This document shows positions 24,096 through 35,390 of a stretch of DNA of 64,000 bases, in pieces; the first letter of the stretch is position 1, and each line of letters begins with the position of its first letter. Origin of the DNA: Ilex aquifolium (lineage: Eukaryota; Streptophyta; Magnoliopsida; Aquifoliales; Aquifoliaceae). Location of the stretch: contig OX637401.1 of the NCBI GenBank assembly GCA_951799425.1, positions 16,021,501 to 16,085,500 on the forward strand, given 5' to 3'. The notes under the pieces were generated by a model that worked only from the letters and a program-made list of their open reading frames with translations, ran no database searches and was not told the origin of the DNA. Both the position numbers and the translations under genes were made by a program.

Positions 24096-26125
24096 TCAAA
24101 ATTTAATTTAATGTTATTCGCTACATCTGGCTGCCTCGCGCCAGACTCTCTGTCTCTCTCGCGTCTCTCTGTCTCTCTGCCTCTTTGCCTCTTTGCCTCT
24201 CGCCTCTCTCTGCCGATCAGCGACCGAAGAAGGCATCATCGCAGGCTCCGCCGAAGAAGGCTCACTGAAGCTTCACCGGCAACCCCATCGAAGAACCTGA
24301 AGCTTCACCGACATTCGGGCTCCACCGCCATTTGCCCTAAAAATTGGTCTTGTTTATGGACAGCTAGATTATTATTTACAAAATAATTTTATTTTTGTGG
24401 AGTTGCTCTAAAACAAGCACATCACAGACAAATAGGTAACGCGCTGAGCTCCCAAATCTCACCTCGTCGTCTCCGGCTAATCTGCTTCAAAAACAACAAA
24501 CTTCCGATCGATTCTCCAGCATTATCACCAGAAAATCAAGGACCGAAGATTGCCATTTATAATCCCATTTCAGGGTACCTCTCACGTCGCCTCTTTTTAA
24601 TAATTTCATAATTGCATACAGGATTTACTTTCGAATGGTGCATTCAATTTTAGTCCCATACGCAGCTTATCTTTGCATAAACTGTATACAAAATGCTATT
24701 TAGTATAATTGTGTTTTTTGCCCCTTTTAATCTGGTTGAATGTGTGAGCAGTAGAGTGAGCTATGGAGATAATGGTGTGTGAGCAGTAGTGTTTATGTAA
24801 TTGAATTTTTGATATATTGAAGTATGTATAATGCAGATCATAGCAAAACGGTTCAGTCAAGTACTGCCAGCAAGGTATTTGGAGCTCATAAACCCATTAT
24901 TCTGTAGTTAACAAACTGATTTGGAGCATTCATCATTGTTTCTTAGTAGTTAACAAACATGTAAGTGGTTGCATACCTGAGAAAAGGGATGTGGAATAGA
25001 TTACAATTGAACTTGAGCAAAAAACAGTCAAAAAATATCATCTTTCTTCAGTAAGGAGGTACTGTATTTTTTTCCTATGTAATTGATGTATTCTTTACTC
25101 CAATTTTTGAATATTGTGCTTCTCAGTTCCTGGTTTATTGCCTTTGCATTGCTCTCTCAATTGCTTATTCTTAACAGATAGGGGAAGTCCCTTCGTGGTG
25201 GCTTCCAACACTTTGAAGATTGACATCGGCTTTTTGTTTGGTCAATGTAGTGTCATATTTTGTTTCATTTACATGGATTTTCATTTTTTTTTTAAAATGT
25301 ATTTTAGATTCAATGCCAAAGATATCTAAAGTTATAGATACCAGGGATCGAGTTTTAAGTAAAGCACCGTATAAATTTGACTAGTGTTTCATTTTTCTAA
25401 TTTTAAAATTTTGTGGTCTTTTCATGGGACAAGAGTTTTTTTTTTGAAAAAGAAAGCGAGTAACATTGGAAGTGGGTTCGAGCAAAGCAAGAAAAGAAAG
25501 CAATCTACCATTGATTCGCCTTATTCGATCAGCACTTTATAAAGTCATTTCCTTGTTAAATCCAAGGTAGTTGTGGCCTTCTCTTCGTATTCTTATCCCA
25601 CATTCTTCTTGGTCTTGCTTTAGCACCATTGACGATTGGAACTTGCATGACCACGCATTTGAGATAGTTTGATGTTCTATGATAGCTATATGTTATTATT
25701 TGTTCTTGGTCACATTGTCAAATTACATGTATTTGGCTTTGAGATAGTTTGATGTTTATCCCCATCTTAAAGGACATGGTCCACATTCCAGTCATGTTCA
25801 AACTGTGGCCAACATGTCCATGTTATCCTGGTGTTGCAACTTGTTTGGCTGTTCTGCAGCTGGCCAAAACTTTTTGATTGGTTAGATTGGAAGGAGCCAA
25901 TAGTTGTTGTCTCAGCTCCATGGCAGAAAATATCTTCTCTATCCGACTGCCACTTGTATTAGTATTGTGGTTTTTCTGTGTTGCTTTTGAACTATTCCTT
26001 GTAGCTATATGTATACGCATTTGCCTGTATTCTAATTCATTGTCAGTGCATAAAATGAGATCTAGTAGATTTTTTTTTTTTTTTAACACTGATCTAGTAG
26101 ATATTGACTTATGTGGCAATGATGA
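24096..26125 (+). other. Captured host sequence, 5' part, origin unresolved
   Basis: From 24115 the sequence turns GC- and CT-rich like a plant 5' leader (CTCTCTGTCTCTCTCGCG), with a second leader-like stretch at 24440-24590. Exon-like islands with AG/GT borders lie near 24838-24878 and 25180. No protein family is recognisable. By position they may be leader or early exons of one of the genes captured downstream. Confidence 0.4.
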
Positions 26126-26809
26126 TCTTGGAAAGGTGAATGCGAAAGCTGTTAAACTGGGCCAGATTTGGTTGGGAGATCAATACAACAAAAAGAGTAC
26201 CATGAATCTGATCTAGGCCAACCTCTGAAGTCCAAAGGCCATTGTATAAAACAAGAATCTGAAGAAAATAGAAGCTCAAGTGCTTTAAGTACTGGTCAAA
26301 GTGACATCAGTGTCTTGGATCAAGAGCAGTCTCCAATTGATGATGCAAGCCTTTGTTCTACATCACCAATATGTGCAGCACCAGTTTGTCGGCAATTTTG
26401 GAAAGCAGGGAACTACAGTGATGGGCTTGCTTCTAAGTCCACAATTCAAAGTAACCCTAACCCACTCTCGAATGTTTCATCCTTATTTTGGTGACGTGCA
26501 TGATATATTTTAATGGTTTTGATTCTTTTGAATGAACATATACAAAATGGAGTCTAATAGAAAGTTAATGATAATGAATTACCGAAAAGCTTTAGTTTGG
26601 AGTGGGTTGTATACATGTATTGACCTAAATCAAATATTGTTTTTTTTTGCTGTGGACTCTTATTTCCTTTGATTCACAATACCATATCCATGTGCAATTG
26701 ATTGCATTCTGATGTCTTGCCCTTTTGTTAACAGATGGCACAAGTTATCTACATATTCACCCCAAGTTCCTTCACTCAAATGCCACCTCGCACAAATGGG
26801 CCTTTGGTG
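26126..26809 (+). pseudogene. Captured MORC-family ATPase fragment (two exons and an intron)
   Basis: Exon 1 (to about 26450) encodes QQKEYHESDLGQPLKSKG ... SICAAP-type sequence ending VCRQFWKAGNYSDGLASKS. Exon 2 (26735-26809) reads HIHPKFLHSNATSHKWAFG, the start of the GHKL ATPase domain of plant MORC (microrchidia) proteins. MORC proteins act in RNA-directed DNA methylation and heterochromatin compaction in the nucleus. Donor GT (26451) and acceptor AG (26733-26734) are preserved and the phase joins correctly. A frameshift near 26160 disrupts the N-terminal part. The ATPase beyond its first motif is absent, so the fragment cannot encode a working enzyme. Confidence 0.82.
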
Positions 26810-27164
26810 GTACGTTCAGCTTGTGGTTTACTAGTTTTTATTATTATATCATATATACTCCAATCGTTTACAGATTGCATTTTGCTATTATTACAATCTC
26901 TAATACCACCGTTATTACAATCTCTGGTATCTTACGCAGCATATTCATAGAACAACTGCAAGATTACTTCTCCAAATTGATGGGTGAGAGACATAAGAAC
27001 ATGTAGATCCATTAGTTTTTTTTCCCCAATTGTATGTACTATCTGAAAATTGTAGCTCACACATGTTAGTTGTACAAAAGTTGCATATTAGTCGTTAGTA
27101 TAAATAAATGTATTACATTCTCATATCTGCTTGGGCTTAAATATAGTGTCTCTTGTTTTCTCAG

Positions 27165-27502
27165 ACTCCTACTTGGGAAACTTGCATTGGTTGACTTACA
27201 GGGCCTTAACCATCAAGAGAAGCTTGCTTTTTGGATCAACACTTACAATTCGTGCATGATGAATGTATGTGAAATCATTCTATGAACATATTTCAATAAA
27301 CTATTTAAGATATATTTTGGATAGTCCTCCATATATTGGGAGTGGTTGGATTGGTTGGTGCATTCACTTTAAATCCTATGTCATGTTTGTCGTGTGTTTG
27401 GTATAAAAGAAAGAGCCACTAACTATATACACAATGCTTCAGGCCTTTCTAGAACATGGAATACCAGAGAGCCCTGAGTTGGTGGTTGCACTGATGCAAA
27501 AG
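27165..27502 (+). pseudogene. Captured DUF547 (MIP1-like) fragment, two exons
   Basis: Exon 27165-27264 encodes [20 protein letters not shown] followed by [13 protein letters not shown]. Exon 27443-27502 encodes [20 protein letters not shown]. Together they are the core of DUF547 (PF04784), found in plant MIP1-type leucine-zipper proteins of unclear biochemical function. Both exons keep AG acceptors and GT donors (27265 and 27503), and the 178-bp intron is retained, so a genomic rather than mRNA copy was captured. The rest of the gene is missing. The last donor GT is followed a few bases later by the MGDG synthase fragment. Confidence 0.88.
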
Positions 27503-27508
27503 GTATTT

Positions 27509-28758
27509 CCAATCCAGCCAATCCTTGGAAATGGTGCAGATTGGTGCTGAGAGGACCAAGAATGTGCTGATCTTGATGAGTGATACTGGTGGTGGTCATC
27601 GAGCTTCGGCTGAGGCGATTCGTGATGCATTCAAATTGGAATTTGGGGATGAATACAGGGTAATTGAATTGATTTTGCCTTCTCCCTCTTCAGGTTTTCT
27701 ATTTGCTTGAATTCTGAGTAAAGGCATATATGTTGTCCTTGTGTTTATAGGCATAGATGAAGCAGAGTACTTTCTGTTATGCTCATTTGATTTCGATGTT
27801 TGAGTGTTCTATGCCAGTGTTTTGTGGTCATAGAGCTTCTTCTTAAAAAAAAAATAAAAATGAGCTTCTTCTTGGGCCAATTGTGATGTGTGAAGATTGG
27901 AATTTTGGGGGTATTTCCTAAAAGGATAGACTTATTCTAAAAAACCCATGAAAGCACCCAAGACATCAAACCATCAATGCTCAGGAAGATAGAATAGTGT
28001 CCTTTCTGGATCTTGTAATTTTTTATTAATCAAGGGTATTTTGTGCTCTGCTTTTGAATGATTGCATTCTAAGTTAATTATAGAATGTTTGTCGTCTGAG
28101 TTTGGATTTTTGATCTTTGGTATTAAATTAGGGATCAGATTATTGGGCATTTTATGCATTTTTTTTATTATGTGACCCATAGTTTCTTCCTTCTTTCTCT
28201 TTCTCATGATGATATGGCCCTTATGGGTGTTATTCTGTTCCTAATGTATAATAGTACTCTTTGCTTTGTTAAGATCCTCTCTGTTTCCAATTTTCTGTCC
28301 TTGTGATTTCTTTACAAATGACAAACAGAACTCAACTGTTTTGCTTTTTGAGAAAAGACGAAGTGGTATGATGCTATTATCTTGTTTGATGGTTTCCCCG
28401 AAATTTCTCCATAATTGATGGCTTTGGCTTTTCCATCTTCCATTATTGTTTTTCTTTTCCTTGAAATCTTAAGTAATGGTGAATTTTTGAATTTTCATAT
28501 ATTGTTAAATATGTATATCCATCTTTGGTCTACCTTATGTGTCATGCTATCATTGTCATGAGAAGTTTTTAATAGTAATAGGTTACAAGGTTTTGATGGT
28601 CCTAATGTAGACTGTAGTGCATTGCTTTTATTCCCTTTTCAATGTGTTGTCTTTTGTTTGCAGATTTTTGTCAAGGATGTTTGGAAGGAGTACACCGGCT
28701 GGCCATTGAATGATATGGAGCGGCAGTATAAGTTTATGGTTAAACATGTACAGCTTTG
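27509..28758 (+). pseudogene. Captured MGDG synthase fragment (two exons and a 1-kb intron)
   Basis: Exon 27533-27659 encodes [20 protein letters not shown] followed by [20 protein letters not shown]. Exon 28664-28758 encodes FVKDVWKEYTGWPLNDMERQ and YKFMVKHVQL. This is the N-terminal glycosyltransferase region of monogalactosyldiacylglycerol synthase, the plastid-envelope enzyme that makes galactolipid from UDP-galactose and diacylglycerol. The sequence resembles type B (MGD2/3) forms. Splice sites GT (27660) and AG (28662-28663) are intact. The protein match stops abruptly at a TGA right after HVQL, so the transit peptide and C-terminal half are absent. It is a transduplicated piece, not a gene. 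Confidence 0.9.
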
Positions 28759-28959
28759 ATTCTTGTAATTGTTTCTTTTATCAATAAAATTTTTCTTTTC
28801 TTAGTCTTATTAAATATTTGAATGGTGTGATTATAACTCAATATGCATGAAATCAAATTTTTTTTGCGGCTCCTATTTCATAGCTCAAATGCAGTTGTGT
28901 ACGCTTCCACAGTCCTATTTAATTAATTATTTTTTATATTTTTTATTTATTTAAAAAAT

Positions 28960-29410
28960 AATTTGCGACGATTTTTTTACGTCGCTAAAAATTAATTAAA
29001 TTATTTTTTTAAAAAATCTTTATTTATGAAAAATAAATTTGCGACGATTTTTTTACGTCGCGAAAAATTAATTTAATTATTATTTTTACAATTTTTTATT
29101 TATGTAAAAAATTATTCGCGACGATTTTTTTACGTCGCAAAAAATTAATTAATTAATTTTTTTTACATTTTTATTTATGTAAAAAATTATTCGCGACGAT
29201 TTTTTTACGTCGCAAAAAATTAATTAAATTATTTTTTTTTATGTAAAAAATTATTCGCGACGATTTTTTTACGTCGCAAAAAATTAATTAAATTATTTTT
29301 TTTACATTTTTATTTATGTAAAAAATTATTCGCGACGATTTTTTTACGTCGCAAAAAATTAATTTAATTATTATTTTTTATTTTGTTACGTTGGTGGAAC
29401 AGATTTTAGC
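28960..29410. repeat. Right subterminal hairpin repeats of CACTA A
   Basis: At least six units of GCGACGATTTTTTTACGTCGC with AATTAATT-rich spacers at about 64-76 bp spacing lead to the right terminus. The same arrangement occurs at 44050-44500. Confidence 0.85.
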
Positions 29411-29623
29411 TACGTTTTTTTTACTTTTGGCGACGTTTTTTTTTCGTCGCTAATAATTTTTTTTTGCGATGAAAATAAATTTGCATCGCAAAATATTTTC
29501 TGCGACGAGGCTATTGCGACGAACACGCAACGAAAAAAAAACGTCGCAAAAAATAATTTGCGACGATTTTTTTGATTTTCGCGACGAAAAAAATCGTCGC
29601 AAAAAACGATTTTTGTTGTAGTG

Positions 29624-32362
29624 AGGAGCAAACGTTTCGGTAAAGTCAATACCTGGAACTTGTGCATACCCTTTCGCAACTAGTCGAGCTTTTTTCCTTT
29701 GCAACGTACCATCTGGATTGAACTTAGACTTGTAAATCCACTTGAGACCAATTGCTTCTTTTCCTCTTGGTAAATCCACCAAGGTCCATGTCTTGTTCTT
29801 CTCAATTGAATCAATCTCTTCTTTCATTGCTCCACACCATTCCTTGTCTTCCACTGCATCTTTGAAACAAGTAGGTTCCAAAGCAAAACAAGCATATTCA
29901 CATGAAGCATAAATATCAGCAAGACTTCTTACCCTCGTTGGTGTAGAATTTGGAGATGAAGAAGGAGACACATGCGGGAAGGATGACTCGAGATCAAAAT
30001 TTTCTTCTTCCATCAATGTAGGATTTGAGTCACAACGATCCCAGTTCCAAGAATCATTTTCATTGAATACAACATCTCGGCTAATAATCAATTTTCCAGA
30101 ATCGGGGTCATAAAGTCTATACCCCTTACTTTCTTCACTATAGCCGACAAAGATGCACTTGGTACTCTTGTCATCTAGCTTACTCCTTAACTCAGAAGGT
30201 ACAAATGCATAAGCGATGGAACCAAATATCTTTAAGTGACTTACATTTGGTTTCCTCCCATACCAAGCTTCATAAGGAGTCTTCCCTTGGACAGCTCGTG
30301 TTGGAAATCTGTTGAGTAGATAAGTAGCTACTGCCACAGCTTCTGCCCAAAATTTCTTGGGAAGGGTTTTCTCTTTCAACATGCTTTTTGCTGCTTCAAC
30401 AATAGTCCTATTCTTGCGCTCTGTAACCCCGTTCTGTTGAGGAGTATAGCTGGTTGTGAGCTGCCTTTGGATGCCGTGGTTTCTACAAAACATTCGGAAT
30501 TCTGTGGAAGTGAACTCACCGCCACGGTCAGTACGAAGTGTTAAAATAGAACAACCAGTTTGTTTTTCAACAGCAACTTTAAATTGCTTAAAGTGCTCAA
30601 AAGCTTCAGATTTCTCCTTCAAAAAATAAACCCAGGTCATCCTTGAATAATCATCAACCAAAATCAAGAAATACTTACTTCCACTTAAAGAAAGTGTTTG
30701 CATTGGACCACATAAATTAGCATGTACTAGCAACAATGGTTTGCTAGCTCTCCAAGATTTACCGACAGGGAACTTGTCACGATGATGCTTTCCAAAAATA
30801 CATGCTTCACATATTTCCCTATTAACTTTCATCATTGGCAAACCAGAAACCATATTCTCTCTATGCAACAAATTCAGTCCACCAAAATTAAGATGACCAT
30901 ATCTCCTATGCCAAAGCATGGAATCACTACTTGATGCACTAAAAGCATTGATGGTAACCTTTGAAAACATAAGAGGAAACATCTTGTTTTCTTTCATTTT
31001 AACAGAATGAATTAGGCTCATACTCCTCTTATCATATAACATGCATTCATCATTATCAAAAATAGCATAACAACCTCTTCGTATCAATTGACCCAAACTT
31101 AGCAAATTTTGTGCTAACCCCGGAACATACATAACATCATGAATGAGTTTCCTACCAGATTTTGAGGTCACAGAAATAGTACCCATTCCACATACCTGGA
31201 CATGGTTGTTGTCCCCCATCTTTACTTGTGTCTTCACCGACTCATCAATTTCCACAAAGAAATTTCTATTGCCGGTCATGTGGTTACTACAACCACTATC
31301 AAGATACCAAACATCTTCACACATGTCAACATGAGCAGCCAAACATGTAAGAAATAAATTTTCTTCAGATCCATCTTTTTGTTCATGAAAATTGGCCTGC
31401 TCTTTGTTTTTTTGGAAACAATTTTTCTCAACATGGCCATACTTCTTGCAATGATAGCATTGTGGAGAATTTTTATTTGGACCAGACTGATTTTTAAACC
31501 AACAATCCTTATCTTCATGATTTGTTTTTCCACAATATGAACATGGAGTGGAGTTTGCATTGTTACCTCTAATAGAGTTTCTCTGCTGGTCATTATTTCT
31601 GCCTCTGCCTCTGCCTCTTTCACGGGATGCAAAACCACGCCCCCTGCCATTATTTCCTCGTCCTAAGCCATCTGAATTGCTTTTCGTATCAACCTTTGAC
31701 TGAAAAGCATGCTGCAAAGAAGCTTCTGTTGTCCTGTTCAATCGCTGCTCATGTGCTTGAAGAGAGCCCATTAGTTCATGGACAGAGTAACCAGAAAGAT
31801 CCTTTGATTCTTCTATGGCAGCAACAACATGATCAAACTTGGAAGGAAGGCTTCGCAAAACCTTCTCGACAATTTTTTGATCAGTCAATTCTTCTCCAAA
31901 GGCTCTAATTTGATTAACTATTGAAGAAACTTTAGAGAAGAATACTTGGATCGAATCAGAAGACTTCATTGATAAATTTTCGAACTCTCGACGGAGAGTT
32001 TGTAACTTCACTGTAACAACTTTGCTTGAGCCTTGATACTCTTCTTCGAGCAGGTCCCAAGCTTCCTTCGATGTGGTTGTGGCCATAACCCGTGGAAATA
32101 TGGCTTCATCCAAAGCTTGCTGAATCAGGAACAAAGCTTTGGCATCCTTCTTTTTCTTTTCTTTCAGCTCACTGCGTTGAGCTGCAGAGAGCCTTGTAGC
32201 ATGCTCAGAATCTGCATCCTCTTCAAGGCCGTTCTCCACCAAGTCCCATAAGTCATAGGACATAAATAAAGTCTTCATCTTGACACGCCAAAATTGATAA
32301 TTGAGACCAGCAAAAATAGGAATAGTTTGAGAAGAGCTCATTGCAATGTTACTGCTAGACAT
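29624..32362 (-). pseudogene. Copia Gag-protease-integrase-RT(N), cut by CACTA A
   Basis: The frame starts at ATG 32362, 76 bp inside the LTR. Domains in order: Gag (about residues 1-270); two zinc knuckles (CSYCGKTNHEDKDC and CYHCKKYGHVEKNC); protease with DSGCSNHMTG; integrase with a zinc-binding region (HRRYGHLNFGG ... CEACIFGKHH), catalytic core and TPQQNGVTERKN; then the first RT block KARLVAKGYAQVPGIDFTET. The frame is open for over 900 codons until the CACTA terminus at 29623, after which it reads into transposon sequence. Beyond the insertion the protein continues at 19326 in the same frame. Confidence 0.95.
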
Positions 32363-32423
32363 GTTTTCAAATTGAATTGGTCAGAAAATGAAAAGAATAA
32401 AGAACACTCTCAACAAACCTTGC

Positions 32424-32435
32424 GCTCTGATATCA
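32424..32435 (-). other. Copia primer-binding site
   Basis: The minus strand reads TGATATCAGAGC, one base from the TGGTATCAGAGC initiator-tRNA site, 2 bp inside the 5' LTR. Confidence 0.8.
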
Positions 32436-32437
32436 AA

Positions 32438-32822
32438 TGTTAGAAAATATATAGAAGAATTACTCACACAACCACTCACAAGGAAATTTCAGGAAACAAT
32501 GACTCAGAGAATTTATTAAATACCAATCAACTGACCAATAGCAGTGAGCTTACCATACTCTATGGACTGACATCAAGTCTTTAAATAGACTCCAGCACTA
32601 GCTCTGTTTCACACACGTAGCTCCACTTCCTAAAGTTTCTAACAACTAGCATACTTCAACAATGACACTTAATAGAAAACTCCTACATACACTCAACCAC
32701 TTAGCATTATCACATTATTATAGAACTACTAAATAACAGAGACCTAAATAAGTAGAACAAAACAGATAACAATTAAAGACCAAGTCTGCCTTCAAAGCCC
32801 ACGTGTGAATTACTCTCCAACA
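32438..32822 (-). repeat. 5' LTR of the copia element
   Basis: It runs TGTTAG to CCAACA, 385 bp, matching 17651-18035 with six substitutions. It is flanked outside by CTAAC. Confidence 0.95.
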
Positions 32823-32827
32823 CTAAC

Positions 32828-33140
32828 CCACAGATATATCCCAGCTTCGATCCAAGAACCATACTACTAACCTCACCAAGACGTCCTGGCCTACCATCTG
32901 AAGTGGGTTGAGATCGTATTTCATTCATTTGACTCTACAAAAGAATATATACCAACAGTTACAACACTATTTTATTGCCAATCTAATTTAAAAAAATAAT
33001 TTCAATCGCCCAAATATCAGGACACTCTGGGTGAACCCATTCTCCAGTCTTTTGTAGATAATGTGTCCATTCATACAAATCTGCATCATCAGCCTCTTTG
33101 CCAGTTTCAAGATCTTGCTGCAAAATGGGTTAACATGGAA
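32828..33140 (-). pseudogene. Ptta/En/Spm-type transposase, central exons
   Basis: The minus strand encodes LETGKEADDADLYEWTHYLQ followed by KTGEWVHPECPDIW (about 33050-33120). After an intron-like gap ending in TTTTGTAG it continues SQMNEIRSQPTSDGRPGRLG and EVSSMVLGSKLGYICGLGHG up to the copia insertion. The combination of a KTGEWV-type block, a QMNEI-like element and VLG..GYI.GLG is characteristic of plant Ptta/En/Spm transposase-type proteins. It joins in frame, through a single CTAAC, to the exon at 17344-17650. It is the oldest layer of this nest. Confidence 0.68.
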
Positions 33141-33250
33141 TTGTATCTCACATACAATTTGATAATTGAAGAATTAAAAACAATAACTATTTCTCATAAC
33201 GAAGTTGATCAAAGAATTTCGACCCTGCTACATGATTCACTTTCAAGCAT

Positions 33251-34373
33251 GCTCGATTTCTCGAATTAATTTTACTCCGTTTCTATAAAAACAATGGTTA
33301 ATTTATTTAAATCTATACTACTTTAAAATGTCAACAAAAGTGAAAAACTTTTGTTTGACTATTTTGTCCTTGATCATTGTTATAAAGTCAATCATATCCT
33401 CTCATTTCTTTTCATTTTCTTCAATTAATTATATAATCTTCCCATATCCTTTCATCTTCTTAAATTAATTATGTGTATAAATTTGACATTTAATTATATT
33501 CATTTGAGCTTTAATAATTAATTTTAGCCTTTAATCTATCTATCTATCTATATCTATGTTACTTTTAAATGTCACTATAAGTGAATTTTTGTATTACCAT
33601 TTTTACCTTTTTAAACTATATAAAGCCACCTATATTAACATCCTGAACTCATTCTCATAACCAATAATCTATATTTATATCTACATTACTCATAAAAGTG
33701 GTTTAACATAAAAAACTTTTATTTTTTTTTACCCTTCAAAAATTAGAAAAAGACACTTGTGTTACCCAACTGTTCACTTTTCTAACCGATGGACCTCATT
33801 CAATAAGGAATGTGATTGGGAAGTGAAAAGGCATTCAACCTCCATTGTATTTTGTCCTTCCATTCTCATCTTTTATTATAAATCAAAACGCCTTTCATCA
33901 AGAAGACTCCTCTGATTCTCTATTTCTCCAAAAGTAAGCCTTAGCTTCATTTTTCTTTTAATCTTAGCCCTTGTATTACCTCACTGCTTTTGAATTGATG
34001 GCAAGAACTATAGATTAGATTGTTCTCCCTCTCATCATGAGTGTCATGAGGAAAGTTTTTCTATGTACTACTAAGTAGTTTTTGTGCATGATGCATTTTC
34101 TTAAATTGTATAACGACATGTTTTAACTGGTCAAGTAGTTTTACTATCTAACTAATTTTCTTTCTAATTGCTTGTTTAAATTGTTTTCTTGGCAAGATTA
34201 TCTACACAACTCTCACTTGTGGGATGACACTTTTATCAGTCAAATTTGCAGCTGACTGCTACATTCCTCACTGTTGGTTTAACAAGACGCAAGGTTCTAA
34301 AATTCATTGAATATCTTTCAGACGATTCCAGGTAATTTGATGGGTATTATATAGGAAAGCCAGAATAAGCTAC
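33251..34373. other. AT-rich DNA, no recognised gene
   Basis: It contains an (ATCT)n tract near 33537 and three diverged copies of a motif like CTACTTTTAAATGTCA...AAGTG (near 33317, 33549 and 33685). An exon-like island lies near 34250-34330. No protein family is recognisable. Confidence 0.4.
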
Positions 34374-34925
34374 CACTACAACAAAAATCGTTTTTTGCGA
34401 CGATTTTTTTCGTCGCTAAAATAAAAAATTTCGTCGCAAATTGTTTTTCGCGACGTTTTTTTTTCGTCGCGTCTTCGTCGTAATAGCCTCGTCGCAGAAA
34501 GTATTTTGCGACGCAAAATTTTTTTGTCGCAAAAATCGTTTTTTGCGACGAAAAAAAAACGTCGCCAAAAGTAAAAAAAACGTAGCTAAAATCAATTCCA
34601 CCAGCGTAAAAAAATAAACCATAATAATTTAATTAATTTTTCGCGACGTAAAAAAATCGTCGCGAATAATTTTTTGAATAAATAAAAATGTAAAAAAAAA
34701 TAAATTAATTACTTTTTGCGACGTAAAAAAAATCGTCGCGAATAATATTTTTTAAATAAAAAATGTAAAAAAATTATTTAATTGATTTTTAGCGACGTTA
34801 AAAAATCGTCGCAAATAATTTTATACATAAATAAAAATGTATAAATAATAATTTATTTAATTTTGGCGACGTAAAAAAATCGTCGCAAATAAAAAATATA
34901 AAAAATAATTGTTTAATTAATTGCT
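34374..34925 (-). repeat. Isolated inverted copy of the CACTA right end (552 bp)
   Basis: It begins CACTACAACAAAAATCG and, by eye, is an apparently exact reverse complement of the right end of the element ending at 44748. The match ceases at about 34925. Both copies even encode the same spurious 68-codon frame. No left end belonging to it is present, and its outer flank (TAC) does not match the flank at 44749 (ACT). It is therefore a detached end rather than half of a simple element. Confidence 0.85.
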
Positions 34926-35390
34926 CATTCCTTGTGAATAGTCAGAATTTGTACTTCAAATTCCTTGTAAATAATTGTTTAATTAATTACAGAATTTTAA
35001 ATCCATGTAACATTGCTCATTAGAGAATCCTCTAATTCCTTGTGAATAGTCAGAATTTGTACTTCAAATTAGTAAATTTTGTTTATTTTAATTTTTAATA
35101 CTTTTTAAATAGAATAAGATTTGTTGATATTGATAAACCTTGGTCATTGAAAAAGAATTACATGATTCTTCAATTATTTAGCACAAAGATTGGGAAGAGA
35201 TGGTTGTTTGTTTAGCACAGGGAAGCTTTGCCACACTTTTATTCCTCCTATAAGATCAAATTGGAAGTAGGTGACAAATGCTGATAAAAAGCATATATAT
35301 CAGTGTGTAGCCGTGACTATATATAATTTCTTATTGTTATATATAACATGAATGGTAGGTATTGAATTGAGTTAGTATATAGATATTGTC

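Larger units (their letters stand above)
19327..29623 (+). mobile_element. Pack-CACTA transposon A (10.3 kb) carrying captured gene fragments
   Basis: The termini are CACTACAACAAAAAT and ATTTTTGTTGTAGTG, flanked by the 3-bp duplication AGG (19324-19326 and 29624-29626), as for CACTA (En/Spm) elements. Subterminal regions are packed with GCGACG/CGTCGC motifs, the likely transposase-binding repeats. No TNP2-like transposase was found, so it is non-autonomous. The interior holds a palindromic array (19440-20790), a second AT-rich array (20791-23535), and exons with introns from MORC, DUF547/MIP1 and MGDG synthase genes, all in the same orientation. It is inserted in copia RT. Confidence 0.93.
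17651..32822 (-). mobile_element. Nearly intact Ty1/copia retrotransposon, interrupted by a CACTA element
   Basis: Two 385-bp LTRs (17651-18035 and 32438-32822) begin TGTTAG and end CCAACA, and both are flanked by CTAAC (17646-17650 and 32823-32827). Without the CACTA insert the element is about 4.9 kb, normal for copia. Order on the minus strand is 5' LTR, primer site, Gag, protease, integrase, RT, RNase H, polypurine tract, 3' LTR. I count 6 substitutions between the LTRs over 385 bp (about 1.6%), so insertion was recent. The coding frame is otherwise open and is broken only by the CACTA element. Confidence 0.95.

Noticed and set aside
26126-28758. Functional MORC, DUF547 or MGDG synthase genes
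   Set aside because: Only one or two exons of each are present, with a frameshift or abrupt end, all within a CACTA element.
34416-34622. 68-codon frame repeated at 44500-44706, suggesting a conserved small protein
   Set aside because: It is the translation of the duplicated CACTA right end. Identity reflects the repeat, not selection on protein.
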